Shown: positions 37,497 through 49,251, numbered from the stretch's first letter. The stretch is DNA of 64,000 nt from Luteimonas sp. MC1750 (GCF_016615955.1 NZ_CP067113.1:2356001-2420000), one strand, 5' to 3'. Made by a program: numbers and translations. Notes: generated by a model from the letters alone, not told the origin.

Positions 37497-38087
37497 TCAG
37501 CGAAGCGCGGACTGTAGCGCCTTCCGGATGATGGATTCCGCAGGGTCGCCGTCGACGTGCGCCTGGCGTGCCATCCGCTGCGCTTCGGCCGGCTTGTAGC
37601 CCAGCTGCTGCAGCGCGACGGTGGCCTCGGACAGCGGGTCGGCGGGCACGCCGGCCAGTGGCGTCGCCAGGGCCCCGCCCATGATCGCCTCGGCCCGGTC
37701 GCGCAGTTCGACCACGATGCGTTCGGCGGTCTTCTTGCCGATGCCGGGAATGCGGGTCAGCGCGGTGACGTCGCCGGCCTGCACGAGGCGCGCGAACTCC
37801 TCGACGCTGGCACCCGACAGGATCGCCAGCGCGATCTTCGCGCCGATGCCGGTGACCCGCTGGACGTCGCGGAACAGGCGGCGCTCGGCCTCGGTCGCAA
37901 ACCCGTAGAGGGAGACCGAATCCTCCTTCTGCGCGTAGTGCGTGAAGAGGGTGATCTCCTTCCCGAGCACCGGCAGCTCGTAGAAGGTGCTCATCGGCGC
38001 TTCGAGTTCATAGCCGACGCCGTTGACGTCCAGCACCAGCCACGGCGGCGACTTGTGCGCCAGCAGGCCCCTCAGGCGGCCGATCAT
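37497..38087 (-). CDS. ruvA: Holliday junction DNA-binding protein RuvA
   Basis: 196 residues. The N-terminal OB fold ([12 protein letters not shown]...), the helix-hairpin-helix pair ('[22 protein letters not shown]') and the C-terminal RuvB-contacting domain are all present. It binds four-way junctions and loads RuvB. Its ATG overlaps ruvC by four bases, so ruvC-ruvA are coupled; ruvB is 8 kb downstream. Confidence 0.96.
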   Translation of the reverse strand: MIGRLRGLLAHKSPPWLVLDVNGVGYELEAPMSTFYELPVLGKEITLFTHYAQKEDSVSLYGFATEAERRLFRDVQRVTGIGAKIALAILSGASVEEFARLVQAGDVTALTRIPGIGKKTAERIVVELRDRAEAIMGGALATPLAGVPADPLSEATVALQQLGYKPAEAQRMARQAHVDGDPAESIIRKALQSALR

Positions 38088-38620
38088 CGGCGGCTCCAGG
38101 CCAGGCGCGTGTCGATGCCCATGCGCTGCGCGCTGGCGCGGGTATGGGCGTGGGTGATGGCAATGGCCAGGGCGTCGGCGGCGTCGGCCTGCAGGCGGCC
38201 CTTGAGGCCAAGGATCGCCCCGACCATGTGCTGCACCTGGGCCTTGTCAGCGGCGCCCTTGCCGACCAGGGCCAGCTTCACCTGGCGCGCGCCGTACTCG
38301 CTCACGGGCAGGCCGTGCATGACCACGGCGCAGATCGCGGCGCCTCGGGCCTGGCCGAGCTTGAGCGCGGAGTCGGCGTTCTTCGACACGAACACCTGTT
38401 CGATCGCGACCTCGTCGGGCCGATGCGCCTCGACCACGGCGCGCAGGCCATCGAGCAGCCGGCGCAGACGCTGCGGAAGGTCGCCCGGCACCGCGGCGGC
38501 ACCCGCCAGCAGATCCAGCGGCGCGTGGTAGACGTGGGTGGTGCGTCCCGCGGCGTCGACGTCGATGATGCCGACGCCGGTGCGCTGCGAGCCGGGGTCG
38601 ATGCCGAGGATCCTGGTCAC
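38084..38620 (-). CDS. ruvC: Holliday junction endonuclease RuvC
   Basis: 178 residues. An RNase H-like fold with catalytic acidic residues: Asp7 in '[12 protein letters not shown]', Glu in 'AIEQVFV' and Asp/His in '[16 protein letters not shown]'. It resolves junctions moved by RuvAB. It starts 9 bases after yebC and overlaps ruvA by four bases. Confidence 0.96.
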   Translation of the reverse strand: MTRILGIDPGSQRTGVGIIDVDAAGRTTHVYHAPLDLLAGAAAVPGDLPQRLRRLLDGLRAVVEAHRPDEVAIEQVFVSKNADSALKLGQARGAAICAVVMHGLPVSEYGARQVKLALVGKGAADKAQVQHMVGAILGLKGRLQADAADALAIAITHAHTRASAQRMGIDTRLAWSRR

Positions 38621-38629
38621 CTGTCCAGC

Positions 38630-39361
38630 TTACGCGTATGCGTCGTCGCCGAGCCCGGCGTTGGAATAGACCGCCTGCACGTCGTCGATGTCTTCCAGCC
38701 AGCGCAGCAGCTTCACCACCTGCTGGGCGGTCTCGCCTTCGACGGCGATGTCGTTGTCGGCGCGCAGGGTGACCTCGGCGTGCGCCGCGGGCAGGCCGGC
38801 GGCGGCCATGGCGTCGCGCACCGCGGCGAAGTCGTCGGGCGAGGTCAGCACGTCGATGGCGCCGTCCTCGGGATAGACCACCACGTCCTCGGCGCCGGAC
38901 TCGATCGCGGCGTTGGTGACCGCGTCCTCGTCGGCGCCGGCGTCGTAGCGCAGGATGCCCTGCTTGCGGAACATGAAGGCGACCGAGCCGTCGGTGCCCA
39001 GGTTGCCGCCGAACTTGCCGAAGGCATGGCGCACGTCGGCCACGGTGCGCACCTTGTTGTCGGTCAGGCAGTCCACGATCACGGCGACGCCGCCAGGGGC
39101 GTAGCCCTCGTAGCGGATCTCCTCGTAGTCCACACCCTCGAGCTCGCCGGTGGCCTTCTTGACCGCGCGCTCGATCACGTCCTTGGTCATGTTGGCCGAC
39201 AGGGCCTTGTCGATGGCGCTGCGCAGGCGCGGGTTGCCCCCGGGGTCACCGCCGCCGGCGCGCGCGGCGACCGAGATCTCGCGGATCAGCTTGGTGAAGA
39301 TCTTCCCGCGGCGCGCGTCTTCCGCGCCCTTGCGGGCCTCGATCGAGGGACCCCTGCCCAT
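38630..39361 (-). CDS. yebC: YebC/PmpR family transcriptional regulator or translation factor
   Basis: 243 residues. The '[53 protein letters not shown]' opening is the family signature. Family members are associated with regulation and, as shown for relatives, with translation of difficult stretches; the exact role here is open. It starts the yebC-ruvC-ruvA group. On the minus strand a TAGAAT hexamer (39400-39405) lies about 38 bases upstream, a plausible promoter. Confidence 0.92.
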   Translation of the reverse strand: MGRGPSIEARKGAEDARRGKIFTKLIREISVAARAGGGDPGGNPRLRSAIDKALSANMTKDVIERAVKKATGELEGVDYEEIRYEGYAPGGVAVIVDCLTDNKVRTVADVRHAFGKFGGNLGTDGSVAFMFRKQGILRYDAGADEDAVTNAAIESGAEDVVVYPEDGAIDVLTSPDDFAAVRDAMAAAGLPAAHAEVTLRADNDIAVEGETAQQVVKLLRWLEDIDDVQAVYSNAGLGDDAYA

Positions 39362-39446
39362 GCGTGCTACCCATCCTCTGTACGGCTGCGACCCGTCGAT
39401 TCTACCTGTCCTGCCGGCGGAACCCCGATTGGATCGGCCGGGACGT

Positions 39447-40115
39447 TCAGCGCAGGAAGGCGCCAGACCCGAGGAACGCCAGCACCTGCCGCACCGCTTC
39501 GCGGGAAACCAGCAGGCCGCTGTGCGAGGCGTCGATCAGCACATGGTCCGCCAGCCCCGGGACGCGGGTTTCGTCGAGCTGCACCGTGCCGTCGTGCACG
39601 CCATCGAACCGCGCGACCAGTGCCCCCAATCCGCGCGGCCGGCTGCCCGCGACCATGCCGACCTCGACGCCGGGCGGCAGCCACGTACAGCCCGACCGGA
39701 GCAATGCCGCGCTGCGCCCGAGGTAGAGCGTGGTGAGCGGGTTCCGCGACATCACCTGCGCCACCCCGCTGCCGCACAGCGGCGTGCCCAGGCAGGCGAC
39801 GCGTACCACCGGCAGGGTCGGTTCGGCCCGGAGCGCCTCCAGCGCCATCAGGCCACCGAGGCTGTGGCCGACGACGTGGGTGGGCGGCCCGTGGCGCAGC
39901 CGGTCGCGCACGGCGTCGACCGCGGCGCGGGTGCTGCCGACGATGCTGCGATAGCCGAAGATCGCGGGTTCGTAGCCGGCCGAGCGCAGTCGCGCGGCGA
40001 GCGTGCGCATCGCCAGCGGCGGCATCCACAAGCCGTGCACCAGCAGCACGCGGCGGACCGCCTGCACCCCGGCGGCATCGGCCGCGGACTCAGGACCGCG
40101 TGGCGTCGGCGTCAT
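39447..40115 (-). CDS. Alpha/beta hydrolase (lipase/esterase-like)
   Basis: 222 residues from the ATG at 40115. '[29 protein letters not shown]' forms the first strand and oxyanion region, and GHSLGG (about residues 90-95) holds the nucleophile Ser. A conserved Asp (in '[17 protein letters not shown]') and His ('[12 protein letters not shown]') complete a plausible triad, typical of PGAP1- or lipase-like small hydrolases. Substrate unknown. It overlaps the acetyltransferase gene stop by 26 bases, so the two are co-transcribed. Confidence 0.8.
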   Translation of the reverse strand: MTPTPRGPESAADAAGVQAVRRVLLVHGLWMPPLAMRTLAARLRSAGYEPAIFGYRSIVGSTRAAVDAVRDRLRHGPPTHVVGHSLGGLMALEALRAEPTLPVVRVACLGTPLCGSGVAQVMSRNPLTTLYLGRSAALLRSGCTWLPPGVEVGMVAGSRPRGLGALVARFDGVHDGTVQLDETRVPGLADHVLIDASHSGLLVSREAVRQVLAFLGSGAFLR

Positions 40116-40650
40116 CGGCGGTGTACGGCCTGGTGCGGCGCAGGATGTATTCGAGGTCGCGGGTCCGGCCCACGGGGAACAGGTACTCACCCACCCGGTC
40201 GAAGCCGCGGCGTGCGTAGAAGCGCTGGGCGCCATGGTTGCCCGACCAGACGCCGATCCAGAGGCCGCAGGAACCATTGCGCTGCAACCAGGCCATGACC
40301 GTGTCGAACAGCGCGCCTCCCCAGCCACCGCCCTGGTAGGCGGCGAGCAGGTAGAGGCGCTTGAGCTCCCCGTCCCCGGAGGCCACGTCCGGATGCGGCA
40401 GGCCGCAGGGCCCGGCGGCGGCGTGGCCGACCGCTTCGCCCGCGTCTTCCAGCAGCCAGATCGCGTAGTCCGGGTGCGACAGGATCACCCGCTGCCGCTC
40501 CTCGGCGTAGGCCTCGGCGATGAAGTCGGCGAGGTCCCGGGGAGGATAGAGGTGTCCGAAGGTCCCGGTGAACGTGCGCGCCGCGAGCCGCGACAGCGTC
40601 CCCGCGTCGTCGGCGGTGGCGCGGCGAATGGTCGGTGAGGACGCGGACAT
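40090..40650 (-). CDS. GNAT-family N-acetyltransferase
   Basis: 186 residues, ATG at 40650 with an in-frame alternative at 40659. The fold motifs are present: 'IRRATADDAGTLSRLAARTF' (first helices), 'LKRLYLLAAYQGGGWGGALFDTVMAWL' (acetyl-CoA loop with the Q-GG-G-GG pattern) and 'NHGAQRFYARRGFDRVGEYLF'. It transfers an acetyl group to an unknown amine. The C-terminal tail is Arg/Asp-rich. It overlaps the hydrolase gene, and a REP cluster lies upstream. Confidence 0.85.
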   Translation of the reverse strand: MSASSPTIRRATADDAGTLSRLAARTFTGTFGHLYPPRDLADFIAEAYAEERQRVILSHPDYAIWLLEDAGEAVGHAAAGPCGLPHPDVASGDGELKRLYLLAAYQGGGWGGALFDTVMAWLQRNGSCGLWIGVWSGNHGAQRFYARRGFDRVGEYLFPVGRTRDLEYILRRTRPYTADDADATRS

Positions 40651-40659
40651 GCCCGCCAT

Positions 40660-40807
40660 TGTAGGACCGGCTGCAGGAGCGGCTGTAGGAGCGGCTACAG
40701 CCGCGATTGCGGAACGACCGGCAAGTGCGATCGCGGCTGTAGCCGCTCCTACAGGGTGGTGGCGGCATCGCCGCGGGGGCGATCGCGGCTGTCGCGGCTC
40801 CCGCAGG
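40660..40807. repeat. REP cluster upstream of the acetyltransferase and after aspS
   Basis: Contains broken leading copies (40660-40685), a left arm (40683-40711), an inverted right arm (40726-40755) and a further degenerate inverted copy (40778-40807). It ends five bases before the aspS stop codon. Confidence 0.85.
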
Positions 40808-40811
40808 CCGC

Positions 40812-42572
40812 TCAGCGGCCCTTGGGGCGGACGGTGACGTGGACTTCGGCCAGCTGCGCGTCCTCGATGGGCGACGGGGCGCCGGTCATCAGGCACTGGG
40901 CGGTGGTCGTCTTCGGGAACGCGATCACGTCGCGGATCGACTCCGTGCCCGCCATCAGCGCGGCGATGCGGTCGATGCCGAAGGCGATGCCGCCGTGCGG
41001 CGGGGCGCCGTACTTCAGCGCGTCGAGCAGGAAGCCGAACTTGGCCTGCTGCTCGTCGGCACCGATGCCCAGCAGCTCGAACACCGCCGCCTGCATCGCC
41101 GGCCGGTGGATGCGGATCGAGCCGCCGCCGATCTCGTTGCCGTTGAGCACCATGTCGTAGCCGCGGCTGGTAGCCGTGCGCGCGTTGGCGCGCAGGTCGT
41201 CGATGTCGTCCACCGCCGGCGCGGTGAAGGGATGGTGCAGGGCGACGTAGCGCTTTGCCTCGTCGTCCCATTCGAACATCGGGAAGTCGGTGACCCACAG
41301 CGGCTTCCAGCCGGCCTCGACCAGGTTCAAATCCCTGCCGGCCTTCAGGCGCACCGCGCCCATGAAGTCGCTGACCGTGTTGTACGCGCCGGCGCCAAAG
41401 AACACGATGTCGCCCTCGCCGGCGCCCACGTGCGCCAGCAGCGCGGAGAACGCCGCCTCGTCGAAGAACTTCGCCACCGGCGAGTTCACCGCGCCGTCCT
41501 CGCCCCGCTTGGCGTAAGCCAGGCCCTTGGCGCCGTACTTCGCGGCGTGCGCGGCGTACTCGTCGATCTGCTTGCGGCTCAGCGCCGCGCCGCCGGGAAT
41601 GCGCAGCGCACACACGCGCATGCCGTCGACGCCGGCGGCATCGGTGAACACCTTGAACTGCGAGTTGCGAACCTGCGCATCCACGTCCACCAGCTCCAGC
41701 GCGATGCGCAGGTCCGGCTTGTCCGAGCCGTAGCGGCGCATGGCCTCGGCCCAGGTCATGCGCGGGAAGGCACCGAGTTCGGCGCCGACCACCTCGCGGA
41801 ACACGTCCCGCACCATCTGCTCGACGGTGTCCTGCACGATCGCTTCGTCCACCCACGCGAACTCCATGTCGAGCTGGGTGAACTCCAGCTGCCGGTCGGC
41901 GCGCAGGGCCTCGTCGCGGAAGCAGCGCGCGATCTGGTAGTAGCGGTCGAAGCCGGCCATCATCAGGATCTGCTTGAACAGCTGCGGGCTCTGCGGCAGC
42001 GCGTAGAACTCGCCCTCGTGCATGCGCGCCGGCACCAGGAAATCGCGCGCGCCCTCGGGCGTGGCCTTGGTCAGGATCGGGGTTTCGATGTCCTGGAAGT
42101 CGCGCGCGTCCAGCCAGCGGCGCAGCGCCGCGACCAGCTTCGTGCGCGTGCGCATGCGCCGCTGCATCTCCGGGCTGCGCAGGTCGAGGTAGCGGTACTT
42201 CAGGCGCACGTCCTCGCCCGGGTTCTCGTGGTGGTGGAAGGGCAGCGGCTCGGCCTTGTTCAGCACCTCGATCGCGGTCGCGACCACTTCCACCTGGCCG
42301 GTCGCGATCTTCGCGTTCACCGATTCGCGGCGGCGCACGGTGCCGGTGACGCGCAGGCAGTCCTCGTAGCCCACCTTCGCGGCCGTGGCGACCACGCCGG
42401 CATTGCCCTCGGCGTCCGACGGCTCGGCCACCACCTGCACGATGCCGTGGTGGTCGCGCAGGTCGATGAAGCACAGGCCGCCAAGGTCGCGGGCGACGTC
42501 GGCCCAGCCGCAGAGGGTGACGGTCTGGCCGAGCAGGGACTCGTCGATCAGGCCGCAGAAGTGGGTGCGCAT
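40812..42572 (-). CDS. aspS: Aspartyl-tRNA synthetase
   Basis: 586 residues of bacterial AspRS type. An OB-fold anticodon domain (about 1-105) is followed by the class II core with '[21 protein letters not shown]' (motif 2) and '[14 protein letters not shown]' (motif 3), with a GAD insertion between. It charges tRNA-Asp. The ATG at 42572 begins MRTHFCGLI, the family start; an upstream in-frame ATG at 42617 is rejected. The N-terminal RDLGG region is like that of tRNA-Asp-specific enzymes, which suggests that it does not charge tRNA-Asn. Confidence 0.96.
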   Translation of the reverse strand: MRTHFCGLIDESLLGQTVTLCGWADVARDLGGLCFIDLRDHHGIVQVVAEPSDAEGNAGVVATAAKVGYEDCLRVTGTVRRRESVNAKIATGQVEVVATAIEVLNKAEPLPFHHHENPGEDVRLKYRYLDLRSPEMQRRMRTRTKLVAALRRWLDARDFQDIETPILTKATPEGARDFLVPARMHEGEFYALPQSPQLFKQILMMAGFDRYYQIARCFRDEALRADRQLEFTQLDMEFAWVDEAIVQDTVEQMVRDVFREVVGAELGAFPRMTWAEAMRRYGSDKPDLRIALELVDVDAQVRNSQFKVFTDAAGVDGMRVCALRIPGGAALSRKQIDEYAAHAAKYGAKGLAYAKRGEDGAVNSPVAKFFDEAAFSALLAHVGAGEGDIVFFGAGAYNTVSDFMGAVRLKAGRDLNLVEAGWKPLWVTDFPMFEWDDEAKRYVALHHPFTAPAVDDIDDLRANARTATSRGYDMVLNGNEIGGGSIRIHRPAMQAAVFELLGIGADEQQAKFGFLLDALKYGAPPHGGIAFGIDRIAALMAGTESIRDVIAFPKTTTAQCLMTGAPSPIEDAQLAEVHVTVRPKGR

Positions 42573-42615
42573 GGAAACTCCGGAAGGGCGCCGCGCAGGT
42601 GCGCGGAAACCCTGC

Positions 42616-42646
42616 ATTTTAGCGGGTCGGCGGCGGGGTTTAGAAT
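42616..42646. promoter_or_regulatory. Divergent -10-like hexamers of aspS and the MFS gene
   Basis: TAAAAT read on the minus strand (42616-42621) lies 43 bases before the aspS ATG, and TAGAAT on the plus strand (42641-42646) lies 51 bases before the MFS ATG. These AT-rich islands stand out in the GC-rich gap. Neither has a strong -35. Confidence 0.45.
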
Positions 42647-42697
42647 GTCGGCATCGATACGCCGCACGCCCCGCCCCCTTCCCTGCACCCCCGCAGC

Positions 42698-43948
42698 ATG
42701 ATCGCCACCGTCCGTCCGCTGGCCGCGCTGCTGGCTGGCGTGGCCCTGTTGCTGATGGGCAGCGGCCTGCTCGGGACCCTGCTGGCGCTGCGCGGGCGGA
42801 TCGAGGGCTACGACGACCAGACGCTCGGCCTGGTGATGTCGGCCTATTTCGCGGGCTTCTTCTTCGGCACCTATGCCGCGCCCGGGCTGATCCAGCGCAT
42901 CGGCCACATCCGCGCCTTCGCCTTCTATGCCGCCCTGTGCGCGGCCACCGTGCTCCTGCATCCGATCCTGGTCTCGCCTTGGGCCTGGGCCCTGCTGCGG
43001 CTGGGGACCGGCATCGCGCTGGTCGGCCTGTACACGGTGATCGAGAGCTGGCTCAACGTGCAGGCGCCGCCGGAGCAGCGCAGCCAGGTATTCGCGGTCT
43101 ACATGGCGGTGAGCCTGCTTGCGCTGGCGGCGGGCCAGTGGCTGATCGGGCTGTGGTCGGCGTCGGGCTTCGTGCTGTTCAACCTGGTCGCCATCCTGGT
43201 CTGCCTGGCGGCGCTGCCGGTGACCGCGAGCCGGATGGTGCAGCCGGAACTGCCGCCGATGCCGCGGCTGGAGCTGAAACAGCTGTTCCGCGCGGCCCCG
43301 GCCGCCGCGCTTGGGGCGCTGCTGGCGGGCATGGCGGTGGGCAGCTTCTGGGGCCTGGGCGCCGTGTTCGCCAGCCGGCTCGGACTGGGCGTGGACGGCG
43401 TGGCGCTGCTGGTCAGCGCGACCATCCTCGGTGGCGCGGCGCTGCAGTGGCCCATCGGCCGCCTGTCTGACGGCACCGACCGCCGCACGGCGCTGGTGGT
43501 GGTCTGCGTGCTCGCCGCGGCCATCGGCCTGGCGATGATGCTGCCCGCGGGCCAGTCCGGCCTGCCGCTGTATGCGCTGTGGTTCTGCTTCGGCGGCCTG
43601 GCCTTCGCCATCTATCCGATCTGCATGGCCCATCTGCTCGACCACCTGCCGCCGGAAAAGACCCTGGCGGCGGGCAGCAGCCTGCTGCTGCTCAATGGCG
43701 TCGGCTCGGCGTTCGGCCCGGCGCTGGCCGGCGTGGCGATGACGCGTTACGGCCCCGAGGCGCTGCCGGCCTTCTTCGCCGCGACGCTGTTCCTCGCCGC
43801 CCTGGTGGCTGGTGGCCGGCGCCTGCTGCGGCCGCGCGACAACGACACGCCGTCGGTCTTCCACCTGATGCTGCGCACCACGCCCACCGCGATCGAGCTG
43901 CTGCCCGAGGTGGACATAGCGGAACCGGAGGGCCAGGAGGCCCACTGA
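42698..43948 (+). CDS. MFS transporter, YcaD-like
   Basis: 416 residues with twelve membrane segments in two halves. '[51 protein letters not shown]' is the first-half MFS pattern with the loop 2-3 Gly/Arg signature, and the second half has '[16 protein letters not shown]'. It resembles E. coli YcaD, an orphan transporter. The hydrophilic C-tail is acidic (about 40 residues). It lies on the strand opposite to aspS and the FmdB-type gene, inserted between them. Confidence 0.85.
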   Translation: MIATVRPLAALLAGVALLLMGSGLLGTLLALRGRIEGYDDQTLGLVMSAYFAGFFFGTYAAPGLIQRIGHIRAFAFYAALCAATVLLHPILVSPWAWALLRLGTGIALVGLYTVIESWLNVQAPPEQRSQVFAVYMAVSLLALAAGQWLIGLWSASGFVLFNLVAILVCLAALPVTASRMVQPELPPMPRLELKQLFRAAPAAALGALLAGMAVGSFWGLGAVFASRLGLGVDGVALLVSATILGGAALQWPIGRLSDGTDRRTALVVVCVLAAAIGLAMMLPAGQSGLPLYALWFCFGGLAFAIYPICMAHLLDHLPPEKTLAAGSSLLLLNGVGSAFGPALAGVAMTRYGPEALPAFFAATLFLAALVAGGRRLLRPRDNDTPSVFHLMLRTTPTAIELLPEVDIAEPEGQEAH

Positions 43949-43949
43949 A

Positions 43950-44306
43950 TCAGCCGGCGTCGGGCTTGGCCACCGCCGGCTTGGCCTCGGTCTTTCCGGC
44001 AGCCGGGGCCGCCGGCGCAGCGGGACTGTCCGTCTTCGCCGGCGCATCGCCGGCCGCGGCGCCGCCCTCCGGCTTGCGGGCGCCTTCGCCGCCTTCGGCG
44101 AGATTGCGCTTCCTGTCGCCGTCCTTCTTGAAGTCGGTCTCGTACCAGCCGCTGCCGGCGAGACGGAACGACGGGGCGGTCAGCTTGCGACCCACGCCAC
44201 CGGCCGCGCCGCACGCCGGGCAGGTGTCGGGGTCGGGATCCGACAGCTTCTGCAGGCGGTCGAACTCATGGTTGCAGGCGGAGCAGCGGAACGCGTAGAT
44301 CGGCAT
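43950..44306 (-). CDS. FmdB-type zinc-ribbon protein
   Basis: 118 residues. The N-terminal zinc ribbon (MPIYAFRCSACNHEFDRLQK...CPACGA) is the FmdB/CxxC signature (two CxxC pairs), and the C-terminal half is low-complexity Ala/Pro/Lys. The function is unsettled; the first members were tied to formamidase regulation. In many proteobacteria an FmdB gene lies directly upstream of aspS, but here an opposite-strand MFS gene separates them. It converges on that gene with one base between. Confidence 0.8.
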   Translation of the reverse strand: MPIYAFRCSACNHEFDRLQKLSDPDPDTCPACGAAGGVGRKLTAPSFRLAGSGWYETDFKKDGDRKRNLAEGGEGARKPEGGAAAGDAPAKTDSPAAPAAPAAGKTEAKPAVAKPDAG

Positions 44307-44405
44307 GGCGGACAGACACCGGACAGGGCGGGATACAGCCCCGCAAGATGGGGCCGCGTCGGTGGAAACCAACCGCGGCCCCGCATGCGCGGGTGCCGCG
44401 ACCGG

Positions 44406-45077
44406 TCAGTCGGTCGCGCCCCAGGGCGCCGGCGGCGCCGCGACCGGCGTGGCCAGGTCGAACTCCACCTGGAACATGCGACCGCCCGGACGCGACAGCT
44501 CGTACAGGAAGCGGCTGCCGGGCTCGATTTCCATCGCCCAGGTGTTGGTGGTCGAGACATCGGCGCCGGTGCGGCCGAAAAGTTCGATCGACTCCGCATC
44601 CACCGGGAACTCCTGGCGCACCGCGGTGCCGGCGGTCGCGGACTCGCCGCCGTACATGGTCTGCTCGTCCGGGCTGCCGTCCTCGTGGCGGTGGTCGTGC
44701 TTCAGGCGCAGGCCGCCGTCGGTGCGGGTGAGCACCCAGGTGCGCGAGTGGTCGTCGCCGACGTGGAAGGGCACGCGCAGTTCGCGGGTCGGGTCGTCGC
44801 AGCCGCGCACGTGCATGACCAGGTCCTTGCCCTCGAAGGCGTCGGGCTCGGGCGATGCCGGCTCGTTGGCGACGATGCGCCCGGCGAACGCCTGGCCGCA
44901 GTGGCTTGCCAGCGCGGCGAGGAAGGCGTCCGCGGGAGCGGCTTCGGGCACGGGGGCGTCGAGGGCCTCGGCGGGCGCGGCCCCGGCGCCGGCGGTGCCG
45001 GCCTGGTCGGTCGAAGGGGCACAGGCGGCAAGGGCCACCAGCGCGGCGGAAAGCACGGAGATCCGGATCGTATTCAT
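44406..45077 (-). CDS. Lipoprotein of unknown function
   Basis: 223 residues. The signal ends LAACAPST (lipobox Cys19). An Ala/Pro spacer of about 30 residues leads to a compact beta-rich domain (about 45-215) with conserved-looking 'HVGDDHSRTWVLTRTDGGLRLKHDHRHEDG' and 'SRFLYELSRPGGRMFQVEFDL'. No named family is recognised; xanthomonad homologues are likely. TTGCCC, 17 bases, TAGGGT (45084-45089) and then six bases precede the ATG, another leaderless promoter pattern. It follows the usp gene on the same strand by 56 bases. Confidence 0.7.
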   Translation of the reverse strand: MNTIRISVLSAALVALAACAPSTDQAGTAGAGAAPAEALDAPVPEAAPADAFLAALASHCGQAFAGRIVANEPASPEPDAFEGKDLVMHVRGCDDPTRELRVPFHVGDDHSRTWVLTRTDGGLRLKHDHRHEDGSPDEQTMYGGESATAGTAVRQEFPVDAESIELFGRTGADVSTTNTWAMEIEPGSRFLYELSRPGGRMFQVEFDLATPVAAPPAPWGATD

Positions 45078-45083
45078 CCGGCC

Positions 45084-45112
45084 ACCCTAACCGCCGCGCG
45101 CGCGGCGGGCAA
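45084..45112 (-). promoter_or_regulatory. Promoter of the lipoprotein gene, leaderless arrangement
   Basis: On the minus strand TTGCCC (45107-45112), a 17-base spacer and TAGGGT (45084-45089), ending six bases before the ATG at 45077. The spacing is ideal although TAGGGT is a weak -10. Confidence 0.45.
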
Positions 45113-45133
45113 ACCCGGCACGCGCGGCCGCTG

Positions 45134-45586
45134 TCAGCGCGGCTTCGGCTCGCGGTACACCAGCACCGGAATGGTCGAATGCGTCAGCACCTTGAGCGTC
45201 TCGCTGCCCAGCACCAGCCCGCTGAGGCCGCGGCGGCCGTGCGAAGCCATCGCGATCAGGTCGCAGCCGGCGTCGTCCGCGGCGTTGATGATCGCCTCCC
45301 AGGCATGGTCGCTCTCGACCATGCTCGAGCTGCAGGGGACGCCGGCCGCCGTCGCGCGCGCCTCGGCCGCGGCCAGGCGGCGTCCGCCCTCTTCGCGGGC
45401 CGCGCGGGTGTAGTCGTCATAGCCGCCGACCAGCTGTTCGCCGGTCACGCCGTAGACCCGGATCGGCGCGGTCACGGTGAAGAAATGCACGCCCGCTCCG
45501 GTTGCCTTCGCGAACGCGACGCCCTGGTCGACGGCGGACAGCGACAGCTCGGAACCGTCGGTGGGAATCAGGATCTGCCTGTACAT
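45134..45586 (-). CDS. Universal stress protein, UspA family
   Basis: 150 residues. 'YRQILIPTDGSELS' opens the fold and the ATP-binding pattern 'MASHGRRGLSGLVLGSETLKVLTHSTIPVLV' (GxxGxxxGS then VLV) suggests nucleotide binding. UspA proteins help survival under starvation or low oxygen. The ATG at 45586 has an AGGAGG ribosome site with good spacing. An FNR/ANR-like box lies 53 bases upstream of the ATG, which fits known anaerobic control of such genes in Pseudomonas. Confidence 0.9.
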   Translation of the reverse strand: MYRQILIPTDGSELSLSAVDQGVAFAKATGAGVHFFTVTAPIRVYGVTGEQLVGGYDDYTRAAREEGGRRLAAAEARATAAGVPCSSSMVESDHAWEAIINAADDAGCDLIAMASHGRRGLSGLVLGSETLKVLTHSTIPVLVYREPKPR

Positions 45587-45638
45587 GTCATTCCTCCTCT
45601 GCTCCCGCACACCGTGCACCCGCTTCGCACGGGGCACA

Positions 45639-45652
45639 TTGATCCAGGTCAG
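45639..45652 (-). promoter_or_regulatory. FNR/ANR-like box upstream of the usp gene
   Basis: TTGATCCAGGTCAG resembles the TTGAT-N4-ATCAA site of FNR/ANR, with a full left half and a weaker right half (GTCAG). Its centre lies about 60 bases before the ATG at 45586. No convincing -10 is seen at the fitting distance. Confidence 0.45.
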
Positions 45653-47175
45653 GGCGCGCCGGCTCCATGGCGCGGGCCCGCGGGGACCGGGGCCGCGGCG
45701 CGCCTGCCCGCCTTCATGCCGGCCCCGCGGATGCGCGTGGCGTGGCCGCTGCCGGTCGCCGTGTAGCCGTCGATGACGGCCTCGGCAACCCAGGCCACGG
45801 TCTGGACAACGCCGTCCCCGGCATCGATCAGCCACTGGCGGGAGACGCGCCCGTCCGCGTAAGCGAAGCGGATCGCACCGCTGGCGTCCCGCCCCCAGGT
45901 CAGCGCGACCGGCGCCTCGCCGACGGGGTAGGCGGTGCCGCTGCCGCCGCGCGCGAGCACGTGATCGGCGCGGCCGCAGGCTTCCACCACGAGGTGGTGT
46001 GGATAGTCCACGCCGCAGACCATGGGCAGCGCATGGCGGCCGACCAGCATCGCCGGCGCATCATGGGAGCGCGTGCGCGGGATGCCGGGCGCGGCCCAGA
46101 GTTCGATCCGGCGCTCCTGCCAGGGCTGCGGGTCCGGACAGTCGGGCTGCTCGTAGACGACGTCGGTCCCGATCTGCCACAGCGACACGCCCTGTCCGCG
46201 CCAGTGCCGGCGCAGGTCGCGGCCGAGGACGGTCGCCACCAGCATGCCCGTGGCCTTTTCGTCCCCCCGGCAGGGCGCATAGCCCACCCACGTCGGCACC
46301 GACTGCAGTGGCAGGAGCTGGATGGTGCCGGACATTTCGGGCCGGGGGGCGTAGAGCTGCGGGCGATCGTCCATGCCGTGCAGCAGGACGTCGCCCTGCC
46401 CGTGCGGCTCCATCAGCAGTGCGCCGTTGCTCTCCAGCGGCGTACCCGGAGCACCATGCGGTCCGGCCAGTGCCAGCACGGGCCGGGTGTCGGCGAGCCC
46501 GACGGAGCTCACCGGCATCGGGTCGAACACCAGTTGCGGGGATGCGGCGAGGCCCGGGTCAGCACGGAGCGCGGCGTTGAACGCGGCGACGTCGGCGACC
46601 AGCGACAGCCCGTCGGGGAAGCCGGCCGGTAGCCGGCCCGGATCGACCGCCAGGCGCTCCAGCGCGGTCGCCACGACCTGGAGGTCGGAGCCCCAGGCCG
46701 CGCGGATGGCCTCGGCGAGATCGGCGTCGGTGGCCGGCGGCACGCCGTCGACGGTCGTTGCGAGCACGGCGACCGCGGTCGCCAGCGGCGTGACGCGCAG
46801 CCCATCCGCGTCCTGCGCGGTCAGCCGGCCGTCCCTGCCGGCCAGCCAGGCCAGGCGCTGCTGTCCGCCCAGCAGCGACCTGAGCCGCACGCCCGGCGCG
46901 AGGTATTCGAGGCTCACCATGCCGGCCGCGCCCGTCGCCGGCAGTTCGATCTGGAACGCGCCCTGCCCGGCCGGCACCCGGGCCTGCAGCTCGCCATCGA
47001 GCAGCAGCTCGATCATTCCGGAATGCGTGCCGCCGACGTCGACCTCGCCCACCAGCAGCACCGTTCCCGGCGCGGCTGGCGGGGTGCGCAGGCGTGCCGC
47101 CTGGGTGGCGGCCGTGGGGAGCATCGCCAGGAGCACGGCGACGGCCACCACGGTCCAGGGTGCGGATCGGTCCAT
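45649..47175 (-). CDS. Secreted protein of unknown function
   Basis: 508 residues. A Sec signal peptide (MDRSAPWTVVAVAVLLAMLPTAATQAA) is followed by a mature part rich in beta-prone segments without low complexity. An N-terminal domain (about 35-110) with 'GTVLLVGEVDVGGTHSGMIELLLDGELQARVPAG' looks like an adhesion-type beta-sandwich. The C-terminal half (about 230-470) has 'VGYAPCRGDEKATGMLVATV' and 'PMVCGVDYPHHLVVEACG', with Cys pairs that could form disulfides. I do not recognise the family. It ends inside the usp promoter region, and a TATAGT hexamer (47205-47210 minus) lies 29 bases before the start. Confidence 0.65.
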   Translation of the reverse strand: MDRSAPWTVVAVAVLLAMLPTAATQAARLRTPPAAPGTVLLVGEVDVGGTHSGMIELLLDGELQARVPAGQGAFQIELPATGAAGMVSLEYLAPGVRLRSLLGGQQRLAWLAGRDGRLTAQDADGLRVTPLATAVAVLATTVDGVPPATDADLAEAIRAAWGSDLQVVATALERLAVDPGRLPAGFPDGLSLVADVAAFNAALRADPGLAASPQLVFDPMPVSSVGLADTRPVLALAGPHGAPGTPLESNGALLMEPHGQGDVLLHGMDDRPQLYAPRPEMSGTIQLLPLQSVPTWVGYAPCRGDEKATGMLVATVLGRDLRRHWRGQGVSLWQIGTDVVYEQPDCPDPQPWQERRIELWAAPGIPRTRSHDAPAMLVGRHALPMVCGVDYPHHLVVEACGRADHVLARGGSGTAYPVGEAPVALTWGRDASGAIRFAYADGRVSRQWLIDAGDGVVQTVAWVAEAVIDGYTATGSGHATRIRGAGMKAGRRAAAPVPAGPRHGAGAP

Positions 47176-47204
47176 GCCCTGCCCCTTCCTCTGCTGGAGC
47201 CCCG

Positions 47205-47210
47205 ACTATA
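47205..47210 (-). promoter_or_regulatory. -10-like hexamer of the unknown secreted protein gene
   Basis: TATAGT on the minus strand, five of six consensus matches, sits 29 bases before the start at 47175 and before a purine-rich ribosome site (AGAGGAAGG). Confidence 0.5.
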
Positions 47211-47235
47211 GGCCGGAGGGCGCGCGCCGTCGCAT

Positions 47236-49239
<2,004 letters not shown>

Positions 49240-49245
49240 CCCGAC

Positions 49246-49251
49246 AGTTTA
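49246..49251 (-). promoter_or_regulatory. -10-like hexamer of the ABC-F gene, leaderless arrangement
   Basis: TAAACT on the minus strand ends six bases before the ATG at 49239. No ribosome site precedes the start. Confidence 0.5.
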
